Shown in pieces: positions 56,983-64,000 of a stretch of 64,000 bases of DNA. Source of the DNA: Bifidobacterium bifidum ATCC 29521 = JCM 1255 = DSM 20456. Its GTDB lineage: Bacteria > Actinomycetota > Actinomycetes > Actinomycetales > Bifidobacteriaceae. A model generated the notes under the pieces. The model ran no database searches, had not been told where the DNA came from, and saw only the letters and a list, made by a program, of their open reading frames with translations. Each line of letters opens with the position of its first letter. Within the stretch, counting starts at the first letter, position 1. The position numbers and the translations under genes are program-made. The stretch covers positions 1,798,001-1,862,000 of the forward strand of contig NZ_AP012323.1 in the NCBI RefSeq assembly GCF_001025135.1. Direction: 5' to 3'.

Positions 56983-59151
56983 TCAGCGCCCCTGCATGAC
57001 CTTGGCGAGCGAGAGCAGACGCGTGTTGGAGAACAGCTCCTCCAGCGGCACGACATTGCCCTTGCCGTCGGCCAGCGGGATGCGCCAGTTCGGATATTCG
57101 TTGTTGGTGCCGGGCTGGTTCTGGGCGCGTCGCTCTCCCACGCCGTCCACGATGGACGCCGCGAGCAGCTTGCACGGGGAGCCGCGCAGACCGCGGTACA
57201 GCGCCTCGACGATCTCCTGCTCGTGGGCTTTCTCATCCTTCAGCAGGTCGGGGTCGAGATAACCGTTGACGATCAGCATGACCATCATGGCCTTGTGCTC
57301 GGCGCGCGCGTTCTGCTCGAAGTCCTCGACCGATCCTTCGATCAGTCCCAGGCGCTCGCGCAGTTCGACGTGCTCGTACGCGAGATATCCGGCTGCGGGC
57401 GGCAGGTCGTGCGTGTTCACCGAAGCGAGCGAGAACTCGCGCCAATCCTTCGGGGCGCGGAACTTGCCGTCCATCTGCTCGAACCATTCGACGGCGCAAC
57501 CCAGCACCTGATGCGCGGACAGCGACGTCGAGACGTGGTCCGGCACGACGCCCAGATCCTCGCCGACGACCACGCCGTGGGCGCGCGACGCCTCAAGTGC
57601 CAGGATGCCGAGCATGATCTCGGAATCGTACTGCACATAGGCGCCGTCCTTGGGCGCGTGCCCGGAGGGGATCCACCACAGGCGGAACAGGCCGAGGATG
57701 TGGTCGATGCGCACCGCGCCTGCATGGGCGAACATGCCCTGCACCATGTGACGATACGTGAGGTAGCCGGTGTTCTCCAGCTCGATCGGGTTGAGTGGCG
57801 GCTGGCTCCAGTCCTGCCCCTGCTGGTTGAAGTAATCCGGCGGCGCGCCGACCGTGGCGCCCTTGGCGAAACGCTCCGGGTTCCACCACACGTCGGAGCC
57901 GGACGGATGCACGCCGACCGCCATGTCGGCCATGAGGCCGATCTGCATGCCGGCGTCCTTCGCGGCCTGCTGAGCGGCTTCCAGCTGCTCGTCGGCGATC
58001 CATTCCAACCAGCGGTAGAAGTCCAAGGTGTCGGGGAACTGTCGACGCAGCCCCTGCACCTCGTCGCTGTTCTTGTCGAGGCGCTTCTCCCAGCTGTCGG
58101 CTTCGCCGGTCGGCGCGCCCCACTTGTCGTAGCACAGGCACCACGTGGCGTAGGCCTCGAGCCCTTCGGCGGACGTGCTCTTGTAGTCGTCGAACGCCTT
58201 CTGACGCTCCTCGCTGCGCCCGGCCTTAAAAATCAGCCACAGGGCGTGCATCTTCACGCGCCACATCGAATCACGGTCGATAATCTGCGCGTCCCCGTTC
58301 AGCGGTTCGGCCTGCGCGTGCAGCTCGCCGATCTGCGATTTCAGGTCATCGCCGAGGCCGGCATATTCCTCGATCGCCTCGGGACGAATGTACGTGAAGT
58401 TGATGAAGCGGCGGGAAATCGGCAGGTACGGCGACGGGGTGAGCGGCGCTACCGGCTCGCACGCGTGCAGCGGGTTGACCAGCATGAAATCGGCGCCGGT
58501 CTTGCTGTGCGAATCGACCATGAGGGTCTTGAGGTCCTCGAAATCACCCACGCCCCAGGATCCGGCGGACCGGATGGAATACAGCTGGGCCATCCAGCCC
58601 CACAGCTGGTCATGTTCCATGGCCGGCAGCATCGGAATACGCTCGGGGGCGCTGATCAGCGTGGCGTCCTGCGTGCGGTCGCCCACGCTGACATGCAGCG
58701 TATGGTATCCCATCGGCAGATCCGCGGGTATGGTGATGGATGCCGTCGCCACGAACTTGCCGTCGACCTCGTACGCCTGCGATCCGTCTCCGGCTCCCGG
58801 CTCCAGCGCACCCTGGTATTCGTCGCCGTTTTCCAGCGTGATGGTTGCGGAGGGAATCTGCATGATACCGGTGTTGAGCAGCACACGATCTTCCTTGCCG
58901 ACGACATGCAACACGGTCGGGGCGACGAGACGCCCGTGGCGCTCGCGAAGGATACGGACAACGGAATCATCGATGGCGTCATCGTCATGGGCGTCCACGC
59001 CCAACGCACCCAGCAACGCCTTCAGGACATCATCATCGATCTCGTGATAGTCGTCGCTCATGCCGATGTAGCTCGTGGCCAATCCAACCAGACGCGCCAG
59101 ATGGATTAGCGGACGCGCGAGACGCTCCGCACTTTCTGTACTCTCTGTCAT
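56983..59151 (-). CDS. malQ: 4-alpha-glucanotransferase (amylomaltase)
   Basis: Transfers alpha-1,4-glucan segments, recycling maltodextrins. The 722-residue GH77 protein shows GAVRIDHILGLFRLWWIPSG (nucleophile Asp), VVGEDLGVVPDHV (acid Glu) and VNTHDLPP (third Asp). The N-terminal 150 residues form the extra domain usual for actinobacterial MalQ. AAGGA precedes the start at 59151, which decides against an in-frame start 33 bases earlier. It likely works with the debranching enzyme at 53094, although the two are separate units. Confidence 0.96.
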   Translation of the reverse strand: MTESTESAERLARPLIHLARLVGLATSYIGMSDDYHEIDDDVLKALLGALGVDAHDDDAIDDSVVRILRERHGRLVAPTVLHVVGKEDRVLLNTGIMQIPSATITLENGDEYQGALEPGAGDGSQAYEVDGKFVATASITIPADLPMGYHTLHVSVGDRTQDATLISAPERIPMLPAMEHDQLWGWMAQLYSIRSAGSWGVGDFEDLKTLMVDSHSKTGADFMLVNPLHACEPVAPLTPSPYLPISRRFINFTYIRPEAIEEYAGLGDDLKSQIGELHAQAEPLNGDAQIIDRDSMWRVKMHALWLIFKAGRSEERQKAFDDYKSTSAEGLEAYATWCLCYDKWGAPTGEADSWEKRLDKNSDEVQGLRRQFPDTLDFYRWLEWIADEQLEAAQQAAKDAGMQIGLMADMAVGVHPSGSDVWWNPERFAKGATVGAPPDYFNQQGQDWSQPPLNPIELENTGYLTYRHMVQGMFAHAGAVRIDHILGLFRLWWIPSGHAPKDGAYVQYDSEIMLGILALEASRAHGVVVGEDLGVVPDHVSTSLSAHQVLGCAVEWFEQMDGKFRAPKDWREFSLASVNTHDLPPAAGYLAYEHVELRERLGLIEGSVEDFEQNARAEHKAMMVMLIVNGYLDPDLLKDEKAHEQEIVEALYRGLRGSPCKLLAASIVDGVGERRAQNQPGTNNEYPNWRIPLADGKGNVVPLEELFSNTRLLSLAKVMQGR

Positions 59152-59323
59152 ATTCCTTAGTGTAAGCCCGCTTTTGCTCGGCACGCTTACGTATACCGCG
59201 AATTGCGCCAGATTTTACCCGCGATTATCGCCTGATCCGCCGGCGGCGGACGGGTCGGAACGAAACGGGGTCAGTACGGGGGTGGCAGGAGGGAGCGCAG
59301 GGAGGGTGTCGCGCAATGATGCG

Positions 59324-60049
59324 TCACGAGGCGTCCGAGGTCCGGCTCGCCGCGGCTTTCGCCACTTCGGGCGAAGGGTCGTCGCGCAACCGGTCGAGCG
59401 TCTCCTGCGAAGTGCCGGGGTTCAACGCCACCGCGCGCCGCACCATCGTCGCGAGAATCGCCGGGGCACCGGATTCCTCCGATACTCCGAGCCTTGACAG
59501 CACGTCCAGGGTGTCGGCGTCAAGATCGGTGTTCTGCGCTCCCTCCAGCCGCATCTTCCATGATGTGCGCTTGTTGCGCAGCGCCGCGTCGCGCACCTCG
59601 GGGACCTCGTCCTTGGTCAGGCGCCCCACCAGCCAGTTCTTGTCGTCCTCGTTGGCCGCCACGGCCCTGCGCACGTCCGGACTCGGGTCCGTCGACAGCT
59701 TGACCAGGATGTTCGGGAACGGCATCGTCTCCGCCAGCATGATGCGATCTTCCAACGGCGTGTGCCGGTTGCCGGCGACGGCCTCCAGTAGTGCCGTCGC
59801 ACGGGAGAACGCCGCCTGATCGGAACGGTCCGGCAACGGACGGCGCGCGAACTCGGACAGTTCCGCGCTATCGGTGGAGTGCCGCAGCCGCTCATACGTG
59901 GCGGTCAGAGGCTCGAAGGGCGTGGAGTCAGTGGCGCTGTCGGGCTGAGACTGCGTGTCAGGCTGAGACTGCGCTGCAGTCTGCGCCATGGCCTCGCGCA
60001 CCGTGGCCTCGTCATCATGTCGTTGCATCTCGCTCATAGTCATCACCAT
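59324..60049 (-). CDS. HEAT/leucine-rich-variant repeat protein of unknown function
   Basis: About 240 residues. After a Gln/Ser/Asp-rich N-terminus come alpha-helical repeats each beginning with a motif like DPSPDVRRAVAANEDD, EVPEVRDAALRN and DPSPEVAKAAASRT, which suggest a protein-interaction scaffold. No catalytic residues or membrane segments are seen. The start is uncertain: ATGs at 60049, 60043 and 60037 are all in frame and none has a strong ribosome-binding site. Confidence 0.8.
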   Translation of the reverse strand: MVMTMSEMQRHDDEATVREAMAQTAAQSQPDTQSQPDSATDSTPFEPLTATYERLRHSTDSAELSEFARRPLPDRSDQAAFSRATALLEAVAGNRHTPLEDRIMLAETMPFPNILVKLSTDPSPDVRRAVAANEDDKNWLVGRLTKDEVPEVRDAALRNKRTSWKMRLEGAQNTDLDADTLDVLSRLGVSEESGAPAILATMVRRAVALNPGTSQETLDRLRDDPSPEVAKAAASRTSDAS

Positions 60050-60157
60050 ACCCGAGGGGTCGCCGAACCGAACCATATCTTCCGCAAAGTATTGCGTTCC
60101 TGCTGACGGGTGAGCTGAGTACCACAAAAACCACCCCCAGTCATACTACGCATGACA

Positions 60158-60175
60158 GCCCCCGCCAGCGGGGGC
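60158..60175 (-). terminator. Hairpin after the YigZ-family gene
   Basis: GCCCCCGCCAGCGGGGGC, an 8-base stem with a 2-base loop, 41 bases after the stop codon of the minus-strand gene at 60216. There is no T-run, so its role as a terminator is uncertain. Confidence 0.45.
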
Positions 60176-60215
60176 GATTAGGAGGTGGACATGCTGCGCA
60201 TAACATCGCACCTGT

Positions 60216-60854
60216 TTAGATTGCGACGGGACGGCTTATCAGTTCACCGGATTCGGGCGTCACCGTCGCGCTGAACGTCTCACGCACGCGCCGGAGAAAT
60301 TCCCGCTCACGCTCCACCGGCACCACCGCGTCCAGTACGACACGGTCACTGTACCGCTCATTCTCCAGCGCGGCCCCGCAATCCGAGGCGAGTTGACGGA
60401 ACACGTCAAATTGCGGGTACTGCAGCGCTGTCGTGTATCTGCGGCACGTCTCGATGGACGCCAGTCTGGCCACCTTGACGCCCAGCGAGGCGGCGGACGA
60501 ATACGCGCGAATCAGCCCGCCCGACCCCAGCAGGATACCACCGAAATACCGGGTGACCGTCACTGCGCAGTTCATCAGATCTCCCTGCCGCAGCACGTCG
60601 AGAATGGGCTTGCCGGCGGTGCCGGATGGTTCGCCATCATCGCTCATCCTCTCCCGCACGCGACCATCGCCGTCGACGCATATCGCGGCGTACGCCACAT
60701 GCCGGGCCTTGGGGTGCAGCTGGCGAACGGAATCGACGAACAGCAGCGCCTCGTCCAACGCATCCACATGGCACACATCGGCGATGAACTCGGACTTCTT
60801 CTCCACCAGTGCGTCATGCGCCGGCCGGTCGGACGTGTCAAGAACGGTTTTCAT
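60216..60854 (-). CDS. YigZ/IMPACT-family protein
   Basis: A 212-residue cytoplasmic protein of the conserved YigZ family, with KSEFIADVCHVDALDEAL, the signature DDGEPSGTAGKPILDVL and VTRYFGGILLGSGGLIRAYS. The family has been linked to translation control and proline-dipeptide hydrolysis in other organisms, but the role here is unknown. Its ATG lies 17 bases inside the end of the capA-like gene, so the two are probably translated together. Confidence 0.93.
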   Translation of the reverse strand: MKTVLDTSDRPAHDALVEKKSEFIADVCHVDALDEALLFVDSVRQLHPKARHVAYAAICVDGDGRVRERMSDDGEPSGTAGKPILDVLRQGDLMNCAVTVTRYFGGILLGSGGLIRAYSSAASLGVKVARLASIETCRRYTTALQYPQFDVFRQLASDCGAALENERYSDRVVLDAVVPVEREREFLRRVRETFSATVTPESGELISRPVAI

Positions 60855-62181
60855 CGGTGATGTTCCACTCCTTCACGACGTTCTTGTCGGCGCCCATCGA
60901 ATAGATGACGTTCCATATGCGCTGGCGCACCTGCGCATCCTGCGATTCGGACCAGCATGTGCCGTTGGGATGGTCGCTGGAGATCGGGCACCACTGGTAT
61001 GAGCCCTGCCGCATGTTCGCGGTCGGCACCCAGTCGATGCGGCTGACGCGCCATGCCCCGGCCACGCCCTTGCGGCCGGCGAACTGGATGCGGGCGGTCA
61101 CGCCCTGATTGTTGACGATTCTGCTGGCGGGGGCGCTGACCGTCACCGTGTTGCCAAGCCCGTAGATGATCCACGTGCCGTTGTAGTTCTCGATGGGCTG
61201 CGCACAATGGCATCCGGCGCCGTAGATCACGTCGAACGCGCCGGTGTCCGCGAGCTCATGCGCCTCGGAGACCTGCCACGAATCGGCGTAGTCGATGTAT
61301 TCCTGCACCGAATGCATGGCCATGGCCACCACGTCGGCGCCCTGTTCACGGGCGGCCTTGGCCTTGGCGACGGCACGGTCGATGTCGGACTGATGCTGAG
61401 GGTCGCCGGCTTCGCGCAGGCGGTCGACCTGCCAGTCATGGTCGGCGGTCATGCCGTTGAGCGACACCGTGCCGGTGACCAGGCCGAGCTTGCCGCCGCC
61501 CGTGGGCGAGTCGATGACCAGCGGCTTGGTGGAGTCCTCCTCGGTCTTGTACGAACCGGTCTGCGCGATGCCCTTGGACGCGAGCGTATCCCACAGGCGG
61601 GCGATGCCGTCGGCACCCTGATCCCATGAATGGTTGGTGGCGTGCGTGCAGGCGGTGTAGCCGACCGAGGCCGCGGCATCGGCGACCTCCGGCGGCACGT
61701 TGAATACCGGATAGCCGGTGTAGGGACCGCCGCGTTTGGCGATCGGCGTCTCGAACTCGCACACGGCGATGTCGGACGCCTGGATGTATGGCTTCATGGT
61801 TTCGAACAGCGGCGTGAAATCGAACGCCGTGCCGTCGGTGGCGGCGGTGTTCGCACCGGCGAAATGCTTCCACAGGTTCGGATGGAACAGCAGGTCGCCG
61901 TTGACCAGCATGGAGATGCAGTCGGTGTCCGGGCAGTCGGGCGAATTGCCATGGTGCTCCACAACCGGTTCGGGTACGGCCTGCTTGTTGTCGAGATCGA
62001 CCCGGGTCACCGTCGCGGCCTTGTCCGGTTTCGCGACGGGAGCGGCGGCCTGCATATGCCGCACGACCAGCCATCCGCCGCCGACGAGCACCGCCACGAT
62101 GACCAGCACGACGACGAGCGCCCTGACGGGCGAATGCGATGCCGTCGTCCTGTGATGCCCTTTTCCCCGGATGTGCCCCAT
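60838..62181 (-). CDS. CapA-family membrane-anchored metallophosphatase-like protein
   Basis: A 447-residue protein with one N-terminal transmembrane helix (about 22-42, VRALVVVLVIVAVLVGGGWL) and an extracytoplasmic PGA_cap (CapA-like) domain. It shows MLVNGDLLFHPNLWKHF, VCEFETPI, CTHATNHSWDQGADGI and YGAGCHCAQPIENYNGTWII, the usual metal-ligand positions. Relatives act in poly-gamma-glutamate or envelope metabolism; no other poly-glutamate genes are near, so the substrate is unknown. ATG 62181 is preferred because AAGGAG lies 6 bases upstream; ATG 62199 is also in frame. Confidence 0.9.
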   Translation of the reverse strand: MGHIRGKGHHRTTASHSPVRALVVVLVIVAVLVGGGWLVVRHMQAAAPVAKPDKAATVTRVDLDNKQAVPEPVVEHHGNSPDCPDTDCISMLVNGDLLFHPNLWKHFAGANTAATDGTAFDFTPLFETMKPYIQASDIAVCEFETPIAKRGGPYTGYPVFNVPPEVADAAASVGYTACTHATNHSWDQGADGIARLWDTLASKGIAQTGSYKTEEDSTKPLVIDSPTGGGKLGLVTGTVSLNGMTADHDWQVDRLREAGDPQHQSDIDRAVAKAKAAREQGADVVAMAMHSVQEYIDYADSWQVSEAHELADTGAFDVIYGAGCHCAQPIENYNGTWIIYGLGNTVTVSAPASRIVNNQGVTARIQFAGRKGVAGAWRVSRIDWVPTANMRQGSYQWCPISSDHPNGTCWSESQDAQVRQRIWNVIYSMGADKNVVKEWNITDENRS

Positions 62182-62199
62182 CGTACGCTCCTTGCTCAT

Positions 62200-62680
62200 C
62201 TCGTCCTGATGGTTCTCAGTCTAACGCCCGTCAGCTACTGTCCAGTAAGCGGACACGACACGCGCGGGCGAATCTCCCATACGACACAAGCACAGACGTG
62301 CGACACGCGCGGGAAACCGGCATATGCAATCACATTGCGGCGGCATCTTTCTTACTATGTGAACGATGACATCATTATGCCACGGTAAACGAAGGGGGTA
62401 GAATGACTGCTTGGAGACGGACGGACAATGGCGTACCTCCGCCCCCCCTGCTTCGCTACAAGGGACGATACGCCTTGCCCGGATGACCGGTCGCGCGGAT
62501 TATGCACAACCGGCTTTCTCATATCATGACCACACAAATCCCAGCGGACATTCAGCTTTTCGCGGCTTACCGATTCCCCACCAGTCACACAGCATCGACC
62601 CACGCGCCGGCGGCTCCAGCCTGCTGCCATAATACGGGCTGCAATAGTCGTTCTTGACGTCCCTCGAGAAAGACCCGGAA
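62200..62680. other. Intergenic region without a supported gene
   Basis: About 480 bases between the capA-like gene and tRNA-Ser(GCU). Short open frames exist but have no ribosome-binding site or family resemblance. I see no tRNA, SRP RNA, RNase P RNA or tmRNA signature. Confidence 0.6.
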
Positions 62681-62682
62681 AA

Positions 62683-62714
62683 AGCAAAAAGCCCCGGGCA
62701 AACGTCCGGAGCCT
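62683..62714 (-). terminator. Terminator of tRNA-Ser(GCU)
   Basis: On the minus strand GCTCCGG...CCGGGGC forms a 7-base stem with one G-T pair and is followed by TTTTTGCTTTTT. It begins 7 bases after the tRNA. Confidence 0.75.
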
Positions 62715-62720
62715 AGTCGG

Positions 62721-62808
62721 CGGAGACAGAGGGATTCGAACCCTCGAGCCGCTAAACACGACTAACACCTTAGCAGGGTGCCCCTATCGGCCACTCAGGC
62801 ATGTCTCC
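62721..62808 (-). tRNA. tRNA-Ser (anticodon GCU)
   Basis: A type II tRNA of about 88 bases. The acceptor stem GGAGACA pairs with TGTCTCC, the anticodon loop is CTGCTAA (anticodon GCU, reading AGC and AGU), the variable arm is long, and the T loop is GTTCGAATC. The 3' CCA is not encoded (the genome continues CCGA), unlike tRNA-Ser(CGA) at 20831. Confidence 0.97.
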
Positions 62809-63106
62809 ATGTTGCACATTGGCGCAACAACATGGCATCTTACCATCGTCCCCCGGACTTCAGCAACACGGTGTGCCGCACGCGGCGTCATACGGGGCCT
62901 GACGGCGGGTCAACGCGCCGGATTCGAGTCGCCCGTGAACGTGACGATCCCCGCGACGATCAGCAGCGCGACGCCAGCAATTTCGCGGCGCCCTGCGCTC
63001 CGACAGGCCAGGCCACGCGCGGGCGGCAAAGAGATTGCGACGGCCGCTCCCCAACCGGTACGGCAAGGCCCGCTCCATCCCGGCCCGGCACGGTACGATA
63101 AGGGAT

Positions 63107-64000
63107 ATGAGTACCGCACCTAGACTGGCCGCCGCCAAACGCGATTGGGGGCATGACGAGACCGGCTGCACGGTGCTGCACATCGACATGGACGCCTTCT
63201 ACGCCTCGCTGGAAGTGGCACGTCATCCCGAACTCAAAGGCAAGCCGGTGATCATCGGCACCGGGACGCGCTCGGTGGTGTCGGCGGCGAGCTATGAGGC
63301 ACGGCGTTACGGCGTCAATTCGGCGATGGCGAGCGCCCGTGCCCGTCAGCTGTGCCCGGACGGCGTGTTCCTGCCGGTGGACATGCACTACTACCGGATG
63401 ATGTCTCGGCGCATCATCGAAGAGGTGTTCAGCCAGGTCACTGACCGGTTCGAGCAGGTTTCGGTGGATGAGGCGTATATGGACGTGTCGGGGGCGCTGC
63501 TCGCCTGGCAACGGCCGACCCGGATCGGCGCCTGGATACGGCAGGAGGTCGCCTCGCGGTTCCATGTGACCTGTTCGGTGGGCGTCGCCGCGAACAAGCT
63601 GGTCGCGAAAATGGCGTCGACGAATGCGAAGCCTGATGGCATGCTGCTGATTCCCGTCGCCCGGCACGCCGAGTTCGTACAGATGATGCCGCTGCGGGGC
63701 ATACCCGGCATCGGGCCTTCGCTGGAGCGGCGGCTGGCGGAGTGGGGCGTGAAGACCGTGGCCGACCTGGCGAAGATGAGCGAGCAGACGCTGGCCACGG
63801 CCATCGGCTCGCAGACCATGGCCCACGGCCTGTGTATGGCCGCGCGTGGCATGGATGGGCGTGCGGTGACGCCGTACACTCCGGAGAAGTCGATCGGCTC
63901 CGAGAGCACGTTCCCCGAGGACACGCGCGACATGCGCCGGGTATGCGACCTGCTGCGCCGGTGCTGCGACGAAGTGGCGAGCTCGCTACGCAGACGCGGT
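63107..64000 (+). CDS. dinB: DNA polymerase IV (Y family), 3' end outside window
   Basis: Translesion polymerase. From ATG 63107 the frame gives VLHIDMDAFYASLEVARHPE (catalytic Asp27 and Asp29), RSVVSAASYEARRYGVNSAM, FEQVSVDEAYMDVSGALLAW (catalytic Asp-Glu), CSVGVAANKLVAKMASTNAK and the helix-hairpin-helix GIPGIGPSLERRL, then runs off the right edge inside the little-finger domain after 298 residues. AAGGG lies close upstream of the ATG. No frameshift is seen in the visible part. Confidence 0.96.
   Translation, partial: MSTAPRLAAAKRDWGHDETGCTVLHIDMDAFYASLEVARHPELKGKPVIIGTGTRSVVSAASYEARRYGVNSAMASARARQLCPDGVFLPVDMHYYRMMSRRIIEEVFSQVTDRFEQVSVDEAYMDVSGALLAWQRPTRIGAWIRQEVASRFHVTCSVGVAANKLVAKMASTNAKPDGMLLIPVARHAEFVQMMPLRGIPGIGPSLERRLAEWGVKTVADLAKMSEQTLATAIGSQTMAHGLCMAARGMDGRAVTPYTPEKSIGSESTFPEDTRDMRRVCDLLRRCCDEVASSLRRRG

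Noticed and set aside
62355..62768. A possible 137-residue protein on the minus strand
   Set aside because: It runs through the tRNA-Ser(GCU) gene and its terminator; no ribosome-binding site or family resemblance.

Overview
This window comes from a high-GC actinobacterium and fits Bifidobacterium, most likely Bifidobacterium bifidum. Three things point there: the bifidobacterial form of the ribosomal protein supercluster, a 29-residue bS22 gene, and a 1627-residue cell-wall-anchored GH20 hexosaminidase whose catalytic Asp-Glu pair falls at residues 746-747, as I recall for BbhI of B. bifidum. The species is an inference. The genus is well supported.

Layout. 1-5840: a large anchored GH84 beta-N-acetylglucosaminidase, cut by the left edge. 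6071-10495: RNase HI, rpiA, bS22, a membrane-anchored protein and radA. 10637-18602, minus strand: nusA, infB, rbfA, truB and ribF. 18677-21231: a lipoprotein gene, a dead IS1249-like element, tRNA-Ser(CGA) and a nested inverted-repeat element. 21259-24364: a transglutaminase-like gene and a circularly permuted ATP-grasp/alpha-E fusion. 24550-30547: truA and, in the opposite direction, the GH20 gene. 30946-45905, minus strand: the S10-spc-alpha cluster from rpsJ to rplQ, with secY, adk, infA and rpoA. 46136-47571: direct repeats, a second copy of the inverted-repeat element and gene debris. 47755-51469: alpha-acetolactate decarboxylase and adhE. 51777-55679: a ROK regulator with a visible operator over its promoter, translationally coupled to a glycogen-debranching enzyme. 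55758-59151: rpsI, rplM and malQ. The rest holds a HEAT-like protein, a YigZ-family protein, a CapA-family protein, tRNA-Ser(GCU) and dinB, which is cut by the right edge.

Function. Most of the window is housekeeping: translation, transcription and tRNA modification. Set into it are accessory loci for host-glycan use (GH84 and GH20, both secreted and sortase-anchored), alpha-glucan turnover (ROK, GlgX-like, MalQ) and fermentation end products (AdhE, AldC). rpiA serves pentose metabolism feeding the bifid shunt. The GH20 gene sits between truA and rplQ, which are often neighbours in other bacteria.

Most interesting for follow-up: a family of roughly 120-base intergenic elements bounded by 22-base inverted repeats with a shared internal core (21067-21189 and 46295-46419), two further nested palindromes of similar size (12033-12173, 30678-30793), and the ATP-grasp/alpha-E fusion next to a transglutaminase, a predicted peptide-modifying system of unknown substrate.
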